A program made the translations under genes and the position numbers. A stretch of DNA of 64,000 nucleotides from Solirubrobacter sp035555675. Its GTDB lineage: Bacteria; Actinomycetota; Thermoleophilia; Solirubrobacterales; Solirubrobacteraceae. This document shows, piece by piece, positions 16,045 through 25,079 of the stretch. The stretch covers positions 1-64,000 of the forward strand of contig DATMGH010000095.1 in NCBI GenBank assembly GCA_035555675.1, given 5' to 3'. Positions within the stretch are counted from its first letter, which is position 1. Each line of letters starts with the position of its first letter. The notes under the pieces were generated by a model, which did not search any database, had not been told where the DNA came from, and saw nothing but the letters and a program-made list of their open reading frames with translations.

Positions 16045-17106
16045 ATGAGCAGGTTCGCCACCGCCGGCGAGGTCGCAGACGCGGCCCGTGCCGCGCTGCC
16101 GCCCGAGGTGTGGGACTACGTCTCCGGCGGCGGCGGGACCGAGGTCACGCTGCGCCGCAACCGCGCGGCGCTGGACGCCCTGCTGCTGGCGCCGCGCGTG
16201 CTGCGCGACGTCTCCGCGCGCCGCACGGACACGACGTTCCTGGGCATCGACCTGGCGCTGCCGGTGCTGCTGGCGCCGATCGGGACGATCGGGCTCTTCG
16301 ACGCGGGCGGCGCGGCGACGTGCGCCCGTGCCGCCGCACGCGCCGGGGTCGCTGCGTTCGTCGGGATCCTGTCGGTGCCGTCGCTGGAGGAGGTCGCCGC
16401 GGCGGCGGACGCGCCGCTGATCTTCCAGCACTACGTGCGTGGCGACCGCGACTGGACGCTCGAGCTGTTCCGGCGCGCGGAAGCGGTCGGCTACCGCGCG
16501 CTCTGCATCACGGTCGACAGCGCGGTCGACGGGATCCGCGAGCGCGACCTGCGCAACCGGTTCGACCGCAGCTCGATGCAGGACCGCCCGAACCTGGGCG
16601 CCGCGTACGACCGCCGTGAGCTGCAGGCGACGCTGACTTGGACCGAGGTCGCGTGGCTGGCCGAGCGGACCGAGCTGCCGCTGCTGCTCAAGGGCATCAC
16701 GCACCCGGACGACGCGGCCCTGGCGGTCGAAGCGGGCGCCGCGGCCGTGGTCGTCTCCAATCACGGCGGCCGCCAGCTGGACGGCCAGCCGGGCGCGATC
16801 GAGGTGCTGGAGGGGGTCGTCGACGCCGTCGACGGCCGGATCGAGGTCGCGGTCGACGGCGGCTTCGAGCGCGGCGGCGACATCGTCAAGGCGCTGGCGC
16901 TCGGCGCGCGCGCCGTGCTGATCGGCAAGGCGATGTGCCTGTCGCTGGCCGCGGGCGGCGAGGACGCGCTGGTCGACACGCTCGAGCGCCTGCGCCGGGA
17001 GCTCGACGCCACGTTCGCGCTGCTCGGCGTGACCGCGCCGGGCGAGGTCACTTCCGCGCACGTCCGGCCCGCACCGTGGCCGACCCCGCCCCCGCCAGCC
17101 GGCTGA
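16045..17106 (+). CDS. FMN-dependent alpha-hydroxy-acid oxidase/dehydrogenase
   Basis: 353 residues of the glycolate oxidase / lactate dehydrogenase / mandelate dehydrogenase family; oxidises a 2-hydroxy acid to a 2-oxo acid. The TIM barrel carries LLKGITHPDDA (catalytic Lys), SNHGGRQLDGQPG (catalytic His and Arg) and DGGFERGGDIVKALALGA for the FMN phosphate. Start supported by CGGAGGT upstream. It probably follows the aldehyde dehydrogenase in one transcript. The last 59 bases overlap the 3' end of the convergent FAD dehydrogenase gene. Confidence 0.92.
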   Translation: MSRFATAGEVADAARAALPPEVWDYVSGGGGTEVTLRRNRAALDALLLAPRVLRDVSARRTDTTFLGIDLALPVLLAPIGTIGLFDAGGAATCARAAARAGVAAFVGILSVPSLEEVAAAADAPLIFQHYVRGDRDWTLELFRRAEAVGYRALCITVDSAVDGIRERDLRNRFDRSSMQDRPNLGAAYDRRELQATLTWTEVAWLAERTELPLLLKGITHPDDAALAVEAGAAAVVVSNHGGRQLDGQPGAIEVLEGVVDAVDGRIEVAVDGGFERGGDIVKALALGARAVLIGKAMCLSLAAGGEDALVDTLERLRRELDATFALLGVTAPGEVTSAHVRPAPWPTPPPPAG

Positions 17107-18460
17107 AGACGACGTTGCGTGTCTGCCCGGCGCCGGACGGGTAGCCGCCGTGGAAGAGCCCGAGCGCGTCGCCGGACGCGAACAGACCTGGCAGCGGGCG
17201 GCCTTCGCGATCGAGCACGCGCGCGCGGTCGTCGACCGCGACGCCGCCGAGCGTGAACGTCACCCCGCCGGTCACCGCGTAGGCGCTGAACGGCGGCTCG
17301 CACAGCGGCACCGCCCAGTTGGACTTCGGAGGGGTCAGACCCCTCGTGGCGCGTCCGTCCGGGCGCGTGGGATCGAACGGCGCGCGCTCCGGGCAGGCCG
17401 CGTTGTAGTCGCCCACCGTGCGTTCGAGCGCGTCGGCGTCGACGCCCAGGGTTTCGGCCAACCCGCGCACGGTCGCCGCCCGCGCGGGCTGCGCGTGCCG
17501 GTAGGCGTAGTGCTTGAGCAGCGGCTCGCCGACGGCGTCGAAGAGCTGGAACGCGACGCCGCCGGGCCGCGCGAGGATCCGCCGGCCGACGCTGCCGTAC
17601 GTCTCGGCCAGCCCGCCCGCGCCTTCGTCGAAGAAGCGCCGCCCGTCGAGGTCGACCGTGATCCCGTACAGGTAGCTGTAGCGGTTCATGCGGTTGCCGC
17701 CCTCGGCCGGCGGCGACGCCGCGTCCACCGGCGTGATCACCGCCTCCGACCACGAGCCCGCACGCGCGGCGCCGCGATCGATCAGCCCCTCCAGCACCTC
17801 GCCGGTGTCGTGGCGCGAGCCGCGCACCACGCCCGCCGCCGTGCCCAGGTGCCGCCGGCGCCGGTCGGCGCTGGCCTGGAAGCCGCCGCTGCAGACGATC
17901 ACCGCGCGCGAGCGCACCAGCGTGCCACCGACCACGACGCCGCGGCCGACTTCCACGTGCGAGACCGCGGCGCCGAGCCGCAGCTCCACGCGGTGGGCGG
18001 CGGCCAGCCGCAGCCACTGTTCGACGAGCCCGTCGGCGGCCAGGACGAGCCCGGGCTCGAAGCGCCCGTGCAGCGAGCGGTTGAAGCCGAACGGGATCCC
18101 GAGCGCCAGCATCCACTCCAGCGCGGGCCCCGAGCCGGCCGCCAGCCGGTCGCGCAGCGCCGGGGAGATGCGGCCGCCGGTCGCGGCGTCGAGGTCGGCG
18201 GCGAAGGCCGCCGCCGAGTAGCCCGGCAGCTCGTAGCCGTCCACATCGCCCACGAACGCCCGGATCGTGTCCGGCCCCCGATAGACGGCGCGAAACCCCG
18301 TGTGCGAGAAGGCCGCGTTCCCGCCTGCGCGGTCGGCCTTCTCCAGCACGACGACGCGGCGCGCGCCGGCCTGCGCGGCCGCGACCGCCGCGGCGAGGCC
18401 GGCGCTGCCCGCGCCGACCACCGCGACGTCGTACTCAGAGACGGACGCGGAGGGCGTCAC
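17048..18460 (-). CDS. FAD-dependent dehydrogenase of the fumarate-reductase/ketosteroid-dehydrogenase type
   Basis: About 470 residues. N-terminal Rossmann motif VAVVGAGSAGLAAAVAAAQAG, a GGNAAFSHTG segment near the flavin and a C-terminal FASGDALGLFHGGYPSGAG. Best match by eye is tricarballylate dehydrogenase-like (TcuA) proteins of the FAD_binding_2 group. The start is uncertain: GTG 18460 (GAGGT upstream) is used, TTG 18472 is the alternative; both overlap the Rieske gene. As the last gene of the transporter operon, it may receive electrons through or pass them to the Rieske protein. Confidence 0.8.
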   Translation of the reverse strand: MTPSASVSEYDVAVVGAGSAGLAAAVAAAQAGARRVVVLEKADRAGGNAAFSHTGFRAVYRGPDTIRAFVGDVDGYELPGYSAAAFAADLDAATGGRISPALRDRLAAGSGPALEWMLALGIPFGFNRSLHGRFEPGLVLAADGLVEQWLRLAAAHRVELRLGAAVSHVEVGRGVVVGGTLVRSRAVIVCSGGFQASADRRRRHLGTAAGVVRGSRHDTGEVLEGLIDRGAARAGSWSEAVITPVDAASPPAEGGNRMNRYSYLYGITVDLDGRRFFDEGAGGLAETYGSVGRRILARPGGVAFQLFDAVGEPLLKHYAYRHAQPARAATVRGLAETLGVDADALERTVGDYNAACPERAPFDPTRPDGRATRGLTPPKSNWAVPLCEPPFSAYAVTGGVTFTLGGVAVDDRARVLDREGRPLPGLFASGDALGLFHGGYPSGAGQTRNVVFSRLAGAGSATVRAGRARK

Positions 18461-18791
18461 CGTCGACCTCAACCGTGGCCGGGCGCAGCTTGCGCGCGCG
18501 GTTCCACAGCGCTTCGCCCGTGTCGAGGTCGTACTCCCAGCCGTGCCACGGGCACGCGATCACGCGCCCGCCTTCGGCGAAGTACTCGCGCACTTCGCCG
18601 TCGGGCTCGATCGCAGCCGTCAGCAGCGGGTGCAGCGTCCCGCGCGAGCACACCGGGCCGCCCTGGTGCAGGCACCGGTCCACATAGGCGACGTACCGGT
18701 CGCCGAGGTTGAACACGGTCACGCTGGTGCCGTCGAGGTCGACCGTGCGCCGCTCGCCGGCGGCGAAGGTGGGGATGCTGACCTCGGCCAT
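18435..18791 (-). CDS. Stand-alone Rieske [2Fe-2S] protein
   Basis: 118 residues, essentially one Rieske domain: CLHQGG (Cys-x-His) and CPWHGWEYD (Cys-x-x-His) bind the cluster. It resembles Rieske ferredoxins of ring-hydroxylating systems and nitrite-reductase small subunits. No oxygenase alpha subunit is present nearby, so its partner is more likely the adjacent FAD dehydrogenase. The ATG shares one base with the amidohydrolase stop (TGATG). Confidence 0.9.
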   Translation of the reverse strand: MAEVSIPTFAAGERRTVDLDGTSVTVFNLGDRYVAYVDRCLHQGGPVCSRGTLHPLLTAAIEPDGEVREYFAEGGRVIACPWHGWEYDLDTGEALWNRARKLRPATVEVDGDALRVRL

Positions 18792-19846
18792 CAGCGACCC
18801 TCGAAGCGGAAGAACCGCATCGCGTTGCCGCCCAGCACCTGGGCCTTCTCGCCGTCGTTGAGGAAGGGCAGGTCCGTGATCACGCTCGGCATGTCGAAGT
18901 CCCAATGCGGATAGTCCGTCGAGAACGTCAGCGTGTTCGGGCCGTCGATCATCTTGAAGACGTCCGCCAGGTAGTCGATCTTGGGTGGCTCCTCGAGCGG
19001 CTGGGTGCCGTAGAAGAAATCGAGCATGTACTCGCTCGGCAGCCGCTTGAGCAGCGGCGCCTCCGCCCGCCGTTTGCGGAATTCCGCGTCGAGCCGGAAC
19101 ATCAGCATCGGGATGTAGAACAGCCCGGCCTCCTGGAACGCGAACTTCACCCGCGGGAACCGCTCCGGGATGCCCTGCACGATCATCGAGACGATCGTGG
19201 CCATGTTGAAGAGCACGAACCCGAGCGTGTGCGTCTCGATGAAGCGCTGGAAGCCCTTGATGACGAAGTCGTCGATGCCCGAGCCGGCCGAGTGGTAGAC
19301 GATCGGCAGCTCGACGTCCTGGGCGGCCTGGTAGATCGGGTCGTAGAACGGGTCCCCGAGCGGTGGCTCGGCGCCCGCCGTGATCAGGCAGACGGCCGCG
19401 AACCCCGGGTTGCCGGCGTGCTTGTGGATGATCTCGGCCGCTTTGCGCGGGGCCTGCACCGGCGCGATGATCATCGAGTAGATCCCGTTCTTGGGGTCCA
19501 TCACGCGGTCGGCCATGTACAGCGCGTAGCCCTCGGCGAGCCCGACCGCGACGTCGCGCTGCGACGTCGTGGAGAGCGCCAGCATGCGGTTCGGCAGCTG
19601 GACCGAGATGTCCACGCCGAGGAACTTCATGATCTCGGGGATCTCCTCCGGCGGCGTCGGCTCCTGCGGGTAGTGGATGTCCGGGCGCACGATCCGGCCA
19701 GAGACCCCGCGGTCGCCGGTGCTGCCGGGGAGCAGGCGCCCCGGCGCGGTGCGCGAGATCCGCGTGCGCAGCGGCTCGGGCAGGTAGGAGGCGAGGACCT
19801 TGTGATCCTCCAGGTAGTGCGCGTCGACGTCGACGATGGTCGTCAT
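18791..19846 (-). CDS. Amidohydrolase-2 (ACMSD-like) family metal enzyme
   Basis: 351 residues of the COG2159 group, metal-dependent decarboxylases and hydrolases (aminocarboxymuconate semialdehyde, gamma-resorcylate and 5-carboxyvanillate decarboxylases). It starts MTTIVDVDAHYLEDHK and holds YHSAGSG and FSTDYPHWD, the usual metal-binding His and Asp positions. The N-terminal HxH is seen only as DAH, so metal ligation may differ from the standard. ATGA overlap with the permease gene ties its job to the imported compound. Confidence 0.85.
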   Translation of the reverse strand: MTTIVDVDAHYLEDHKVLASYLPEPLRTRISRTAPGRLLPGSTGDRGVSGRIVRPDIHYPQEPTPPEEIPEIMKFLGVDISVQLPNRMLALSTTSQRDVAVGLAEGYALYMADRVMDPKNGIYSMIIAPVQAPRKAAEIIHKHAGNPGFAAVCLITAGAEPPLGDPFYDPIYQAAQDVELPIVYHSAGSGIDDFVIKGFQRFIETHTLGFVLFNMATIVSMIVQGIPERFPRVKFAFQEAGLFYIPMLMFRLDAEFRKRRAEAPLLKRLPSEYMLDFFYGTQPLEEPPKIDYLADVFKMIDGPNTLTFSTDYPHWDFDMPSVITDLPFLNDGEKAQVLGGNAMRFFRFEGR

Positions 19847-20610
19847 GCTTCGTCTCCCAGGGTGCGCCAGCGCAGAGAGCGGCGCTCGAGCCAGAGGGCG
19901 CCCGCGTACAGCACGTAGCCGAGCAGGAGCGTCCAGAGGATCCCGGCGAGCAACTGGTCGGTCAGCAGCTGCGCCTGGGCGGAAAGGATGTAGGCGCCGA
20001 GGTCGGCCGCGATCAGCAGCAGCTCGGCCGTGACGGCGCCGCGGATGCCGCGCGCGACGCCCTGTGAGACGCCGGACGCGATGTGCGCCGTAGCGGACGG
20101 CAGGATCACCTGGCGCCACAGGCGGCGGCCGCGCAGGCCGAACGCCCGGCCGGTCTCCAGCAGGTCGCGCGGGACGTCGCGCACGCCGGTCGACGTGCTG
20201 ATGACGATCACCAGCGCGACGTACGTGACGACGATGAACACGCGCCCGCGGAAGTCGAGCCCGGTGTAGACGCCGATCACCGGGATCAGCATCGTCACCG
20301 GCATCGCGTACGCGGCGTCGACCAGCGGGTCGATCGTGTTGCGCGCCCACGGGAACAGCGCGATCGCGAACCCGAGCACGAGGCCGAGCACGATCGAGAT
20401 CACCATCCCGACCGTCAGCGTCAGCAGCGTCCCGCCGGTCGCCTTGAGCAGGTGGCCGTGGACGAGGCCGTCCCAGAGCGCCGGGAACACGTCGGTCGGC
20501 GGCGGGGTCGCGAAGTGAACGGGGTTGGACCCGTACCATTGCCACAGCCCCAGCAGGACCGCCAGCGACACCAGGCGGAGCAGGATCACGTTGCGGCGTC
20601 GCTGCGTCAT
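19843..20610 (-). CDS. ABC transporter permease (NitT/TauT/SsuC type), second copy
   Basis: 255 residues with about six helices. The EAA loop appears in the ETGRAFGLRGRRLWRQVILP region, typical of BPD-type permeases for nitrate, taurine or sulfonates. It follows and overlaps another permease (ATGA), so the membrane part of the importer is probably a heterodimer. Confidence 0.9.
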   Translation of the reverse strand: MTQRRRNVILLRLVSLAVLLGLWQWYGSNPVHFATPPPTDVFPALWDGLVHGHLLKATGGTLLTLTVGMVISIVLGLVLGFAIALFPWARNTIDPLVDAAYAMPVTMLIPVIGVYTGLDFRGRVFIVVTYVALVIVISTSTGVRDVPRDLLETGRAFGLRGRRLWRQVILPSATAHIASGVSQGVARGIRGAVTAELLLIAADLGAYILSAQAQLLTDQLLAGILWTLLLGYVLYAGALWLERRSLRWRTLGDEA

Positions 20611-21365
20611 GCCCGCACCTCGTCGGCCCACGGCATCAGACGCCGCTCCGCGAACCGGATCGCGTACGACGACAGCGCCGCCAGCAGCGTGATCAGCAGC
20701 ACCATCGCGTAGAACTTCGGCAGGTCGCGGTTCTGGCCCATGTTCTTGAGGATCCCTCCGGTCCCGACCCCGACCCACAGCTCGGCCAGCACCATGCCCG
20801 TGTAGGCGTTGGCGATCGCCAGTCGCAGGCCGATCACGATGTACGGCAGCGCGGACGGCAGCACCACGCCGGTGAACTGCCGCCGGCGTGGCACGCAGAA
20901 CGCCTCGGCGGTGCGCATCAGCGCACGCGGCACGTCGCGCGCGCCGGCGGCGGAGTTCACGATCACGAAGAAGACCGAGAACAGGAAGACGACCGCGACC
21001 TGGAAGCGGAAGCCGACGCCGAAGATGATGATCAGCAGCGGCAACAGCGCCGCCAGCGACGTGACGAACAGGCCGCGCACGTACATGCCGGCCACTTGGT
21101 CGACTACGAACGAGCGGCCCATCGCGACGCCGACCGGCACACCGATCAACACCGCCAGGCCGAAGCCGACGAGCAGGTGCTCGAGCGATTTGGCGACCAC
21201 CTCCAGGCGCCCATCCTGGACGATCTGGACGAACCCGTCCACCAGGCCCTGCAGCGTCGGCAGGTAGAAGTCGCCGGCGGCGAGTGCTGCCAGCTGGTAG
21301 ATGACCAGCAGCGCGCCCCAGACGATCGCGCGCTGGACCCACTTGTTGTGGGTCGACAGGGTCAC
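20607..21365 (-). CDS. ABC transporter permease (NitT/TauT/SsuC type), first copy
   Basis: 252 residues, about six helices, with an EAA-like loop in RTAEAFCVPRRRQFTGVVLP and MVLAELWVGVGTGGI. The GTG start overlaps the ATPase stop (GTGA). It pairs with the downstream permease; the two differ widely, as usual for a heterodimeric pair rather than a fresh duplication. Confidence 0.9.
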   Translation of the reverse strand: MTLSTHNKWVQRAIVWGALLVIYQLAALAAGDFYLPTLQGLVDGFVQIVQDGRLEVVAKSLEHLLVGFGLAVLIGVPVGVAMGRSFVVDQVAGMYVRGLFVTSLAALLPLLIIIFGVGFRFQVAVVFLFSVFFVIVNSAAGARDVPRALMRTAEAFCVPRRRQFTGVVLPSALPYIVIGLRLAIANAYTGMVLAELWVGVGTGGILKNMGQNRDLPKFYAMVLLITLLAALSSYAIRFAERRLMPWADEVRA

Positions 21366-22159
21366 GTGCCCGCGCCCTCGAGCAGCACTTCCGACTGCCC
21401 GGTCCGCAGGAGCTTCCAGATGTCGCCTTTGAGCTGGGCGAACTCGGGCGCCGTACGCCAGGCGTCCCGGCGCGGGCGCGGTGCGTCGACCGCGATGTCG
21501 GCGATCAGCCGCCCGGGGCGAGCGGACATGACGAGCACGCGGTCGGCCAGGAAGAGCGCCTCCTCGATGTCGTGCGTGATGAACACGACCGTCTTGGCGT
21601 TCGCTTCCCAGATGCGCTCCAGCTCCTCCTGGAGCAGCACGCGCGTCTGCGCGTCGAGCGCGCCGAACGGCTCATCCATCAGCAGCATCTGGGGGTCGAT
21701 CGCGAGCGCGCGGGCGAGGCCGACGCGCTGCTGCATGCCGCCCGACAGCTGTGCCGGGTAGTAGGTCGCGAACTCGCTCAGCCCGACCTTGTCGAGCCAC
21801 AGCTTGGCGCGCTGACGCACCTCGTCCTTGGGCAGGTGCTGCGCTTCCAGACCGAGCTCGACGTTGCGGACCACGGTGCGCCACGGCATCAGGTTGTGAT
21901 GCTGGAACACCATGCCCCGGTCCAGGTTCGGGGCGAGCACGCGCTCGCCCCGAACCCGGATTTCCCCCTTGTCCGGCTTCTGGAGCCCGTGGATCAGCCG
22001 CAGCAGCGTCGACTTGCCGCACCCGCTGGGGCCGCAGATGGCGACGAAGCTGCCCTCGGCGACGCCGAACGAGACGTCCTCCAGCACGCAGAGCTCTTGC
22101 ACGCTCCGGCGCCGCTCGATCACGAACGTGCGGCCGACGGATTCCAGCTCGAGGAACAT
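21362..22159 (-). CDS. ABC transporter ATPase (NitT/TauT/SsuB type)
   Basis: 265 residues. Walker A GPSGCGKST (43-51), Q-loop VFQHHNLMPW, signature LSGGMQQR, Walker B LLMDEPFGALD and switch His in FITHDIEEA. Energises the importer formed with the two permeases and the lipoprotein. Starts four bases after the binding-protein stop. Confidence 0.95.
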   Translation of the reverse strand: MFLELESVGRTFVIERRRSVQELCVLEDVSFGVAEGSFVAICGPSGCGKSTLLRLIHGLQKPDKGEIRVRGERVLAPNLDRGMVFQHHNLMPWRTVVRNVELGLEAQHLPKDEVRQRAKLWLDKVGLSEFATYYPAQLSGGMQQRVGLARALAIDPQMLLMDEPFGALDAQTRVLLQEELERIWEANAKTVVFITHDIEEALFLADRVLVMSARPGRLIADIAVDAPRPRRDAWRTAPEFAQLKGDIWKLLRTGQSEVLLEGAGT

Positions 22160-22163
22160 GTGC

Positions 22164-23261
22164 CTAGGAACCCACCAGCTCGAGCGCGCGCTTCATGACG
22201 CGGCGGTCCAGGACCTTGTCGGGCGTGAGGTCGGTCTTGAGGATGCCTTCCTCCTTGCCCAGGTCGATCATGTACTGGATGCGGGCGTCCGTGAGCCCGC
22301 CGTCGGTCGGATACACCGGGTTCTCCTTGATGATCTCGTAGACCTGCTTGAGGTCCGACGCGGGCGGCGGCTCGTCGATCATCTGCTTGCAGCCCGCTTC
22401 GAACGCGTCGTAGCTGGCGATCAGGTCTCGGCTGCTCTGGATCACGCTCGCGGTGACGGCGGCGGCGGTCTCGAGGTTCTTGTCGAGCCAGTCGCTGCGC
22501 GCCGCGTACGCCTCCTTCATGAAGTCCGGGACCTGCCCGTAAAGCTTGGCCAGGACGTGGACGTCGCCCTTCTCCTTCTGGATCGCGTTCGCCTGCACGA
22601 CGTGGATCACGGTCGCGTCGGCGTCGCCCGAGGCCAGCGCGGACGCGCGCTCGCCGGAGGACTCGACGATCACCTTCTTGGGGATGTCAGTCACCAGGAA
22701 GCCCGCGTTGGATGCCTTGAGCATCGCGTCGAACACGGCCTGCCCGGCACCGCCGGGCGAGTCGGTCGCGACGACGACCTTCGGGTCCTTGAGCTGCTGG
22801 ATGTCCGTGACGTTGCCGCGCGAGGCGATCACGAAGTCGTCCGAGAGGCTGTAGGTCGCGAAGATCTTGAACGGCTGCCCGCGATCGATCAGCAGCAGGT
22901 GTGCGATCGTGGACTGGCCGGCGATGTCGACCTGGCCGGACAGCGTCGACTGCGTCAGCGTCGTCGACGAATCCAGGACGGTCACGTCCTTCTTGGCGAT
23001 CGAAAGCCCGTACTTGCCGCCCGCCATCACCGGGCCGGCGATCACCGGAAGGTAGGACGGCTGCGGCGTGCTCGAAAGGCCGATCTTGGGCTTCGGGTTG
23101 ACCTTGCCGCCGCTGCTGTCCTTGCCGCCCGCGTTCGCGGACGACGTGCTGTCGTCGTCGCCGCAAGCGGCCAGCAGGGCGGACAGTCCGCCGAGCGATA
23201 TCAGGCCTCCGGCGCCGATGCCGCTGCGGTGCAGGAATTCCCGCCGACTTACCTCAGCCAT
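22164..23261 (-). CDS. ABC transporter substrate-binding lipoprotein (NMT1/SsuA-like)
   Basis: 365 residues. The N-terminus has a twin-arginine-like SRREFL (5-10) and then a lipobox ending LLAAC with the acidic DDD after the Cys, so it is probably exported folded and lipid-anchored. The body (PKIGLSSTPQPSYLPVIAG, then DIAGQSTIAHLLLIDRG) fits NMT1/SsuA binding proteins for small organic anions or pyrimidine-like compounds. First gene of a seven-gene leftward operon (to 17048), under the operator at 23307-23322. GGGGAG precedes the ATG. Confidence 0.92.
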   Translation of the reverse strand: MAEVSRREFLHRSGIGAGGLISLGGLSALLAACGDDDSTSSANAGGKDSSGGKVNPKPKIGLSSTPQPSYLPVIAGPVMAGGKYGLSIAKKDVTVLDSSTTLTQSTLSGQVDIAGQSTIAHLLLIDRGQPFKIFATYSLSDDFVIASRGNVTDIQQLKDPKVVVATDSPGGAGQAVFDAMLKASNAGFLVTDIPKKVIVESSGERASALASGDADATVIHVVQANAIQKEKGDVHVLAKLYGQVPDFMKEAYAARSDWLDKNLETAAAVTASVIQSSRDLIASYDAFEAGCKQMIDEPPPASDLKQVYEIIKENPVYPTDGGLTDARIQYMIDLGKEEGILKTDLTPDKVLDRRVMKRALELVGS

Positions 23262-23306
23262 GCGCTCTCCCCTTCTCCTCGGCCGGTCGGTCTGACCGGC
23301 TCCGAG

Positions 23307-23322
23307 ATATGGTATCCAATAT
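23307..23322. promoter_or_regulatory. Shared operator copy 3, upstream of the ABC importer operon
   Basis: Read on the minus strand: ATATTGGATACCATAT, the most symmetric of the four copies (ATAT-GG...CC-ATAT). It lies 46 bases upstream of the binding-protein ATG and 24 bases after the ThDP gene stop. A related TTGGATCAAGGGTCCAA (23330-23346) just beside it may be a second half-site. Confidence 0.68.
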
Positions 23323-23346
23323 TCACTTCTTGGATCAAGGGTCCAA

Positions 23347-25077
23347 TTAGCGTCCACACACGACGTCGACGAGGACCGGCTTGCCCCGCTCGCGCACCCG
23401 CGCAGCGGCATGGGCCAGTACGCCGTCAAGCTCGGCCGGGTCCTCCACCGGGCCGATGCCCTCCACGCCCTGAGCGCGCGCCAGGCCGGCGAAATCGATC
23501 GCCGGTGACTCGATGCGGATCCCCCGCGGAGGGGGAGCGTCCGTGCGGCCCCGCGTGCGCGCGACCTCCGCCTGATGCAACTCGTCCTTGCCGTACGTCC
23601 GGTTGTCGTGGACCACGATCAGGAGCGGCAGCTCGTGGTGCGCCGCGGTCCACAGCGTTTCCGGCACGTACATGAGGTCGCCGTCGGCCTGCACGTCGAC
23701 CACCAGGCAGTCGCGGTCGCGCTGGGCCAGTGCGGCACCCACCGAGGCCGGAAGCCCGTATCCGAGCCCCTCGCCGCCGGAGCGGCCGAGGTACGACGTC
23801 TCATCCCGCAGCGGCCAGAGCCGCCGCGGCCAGCCCGCGAGCAGGCCGTTGGCGAGCTGCCAGTCGCCGCTGTCCAGCGCGCGGCCGAGCGAGGCGGCGA
23901 GGTGCGCGGGCGCGATCGGGCGCTCGCCGGCGACGGCGCGCGCCTGCGCGGCCCAGCGCTCGCGCTGCGCGGCGTGCGCGGCGGCGAGGCGCTCGCGGCG
24001 CGCGGCGCGATCGGACGCGCGCGAGTCGCCGCGGCCGGCGGCAGCGCGCGGCTCGCCGGGCGCCCCCTCACGAGCGGCCACCGCCGCGTCGAGGTCGCGC
24101 AGAAATCCGGTCAGCTCCGCGGTCACGCGCTCGAAGCCCGGCGCGAACGCTTCCGGCTCGAGGAAGCCGCGGCCGCGCAGCTCGGCCAGGCCGACCGCGA
24201 CTACGCGCGCGCCCGGCGCGGTCACGGGCGTCGTCGAGCGGTCTTCGAGGTTGACGGTCGTCAGGCCCCAGGTCGGGTCGCGCAGCTCGAGCGCGAGCAC
24301 CAGATCGGCGTCCGCGAGCGCATCGACGCCGTGGTCGGCCCAGTGGTCGGCCGGGAAGCTGCGGCCGCCGAGGTCGACCACCGCCGCCGCGAGCCGCTCG
24401 GCCAGCGCGCGCAGCGGCACCGAGGCGCCCGGCGCGCCGCGGTCGATGACGAACACGGGCCGCGAGGCGGCGAGCAGCGCGTCGGCCAGCTCGCGCACGA
24501 CCGCGCCCGGCGCGGCCACCGCCGGCGCCGGGTCCACCGGTGCGGGCGCCCGCACGTCGGTCTCCTGCTCCTGCAGCAGCGCGTCGACCGCCACGTACAC
24601 CGGCCCGGCGGGCGGCGTGACGGCGATCCGCAGCGCCCGCGCCAGCGTCTCCCCGAGCGCCTCGACGCTCGCCGGCTCCGCGTCCCACTTGACGATGTCG
24701 CGCACGACCGCGGACTCCGGGTGCCCGGAGTGAATCCAGTCGATCCACGGCCGCCGGCGCGTCACGTCGCGCGGGCCGCTGCCGCCGATCACCAGCATCG
24801 GCACGCTGTCGACCCACGCGTTGAACAGCGCCATCGCCGCGTGGTGCAGGCCGACCTGGTCGTGCACAAAGACCGCCATTGGCCGCCCGGCCGACTTGGC
24901 GTAGCCGTGAGCGATGCCCACGGCCACCTCCTCGTGCAGGGCGACGATCGCGTTCGGCGTCCGCGCCTCCTCGAGCGAGTCATGCAGGCCGCGGAACGAC
25001 GCGCCCGGGTTGAGCGCGACGTGCTCGATCCCGGCCGCGGACAGGAACTCGACGACGACGTCGGAGCCGTACCGCAT
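23347..25077 (-). CDS. Thiamine-diphosphate-dependent decarboxylase/lyase
   Basis: 576 residues of the benzoylformate decarboxylase / acetolactate synthase fold. The N-terminal Pyr domain has the activating Glu (ALHEEVAVGIAHGYAKSAG, about residues 47-65); the C-terminal PP domain has the ThDP motif QADGDLMYVPETLWTA ending VVHDN. A central linker (about residues 340-400) is unusually rich in Ala, Arg and Glu. Likely acts on a 2-oxo acid, which the nearby hydroxy-acid oxidase could supply. Begins two bases after the LLM stop. Confidence 0.87.
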   Translation of the reverse strand: MRYGSDVVVEFLSAAGIEHVALNPGASFRGLHDSLEEARTPNAIVALHEEVAVGIAHGYAKSAGRPMAVFVHDQVGLHHAAMALFNAWVDSVPMLVIGGSGPRDVTRRRPWIDWIHSGHPESAVVRDIVKWDAEPASVEALGETLARALRIAVTPPAGPVYVAVDALLQEQETDVRAPAPVDPAPAVAAPGAVVRELADALLAASRPVFVIDRGAPGASVPLRALAERLAAAVVDLGGRSFPADHWADHGVDALADADLVLALELRDPTWGLTTVNLEDRSTTPVTAPGARVVAVGLAELRGRGFLEPEAFAPGFERVTAELTGFLRDLDAAVAAREGAPGEPRAAAGRGDSRASDRAARRERLAAAHAAQRERWAAQARAVAGERPIAPAHLAASLGRALDSGDWQLANGLLAGWPRRLWPLRDETSYLGRSGGEGLGYGLPASVGAALAQRDRDCLVVDVQADGDLMYVPETLWTAAHHELPLLIVVHDNRTYGKDELHQAEVARTRGRTDAPPPRGIRIESPAIDFAGLARAQGVEGIGPVEDPAELDGVLAHAAARVRERGKPVLVDVVCGR

Positions 25078-25079
25078 GG

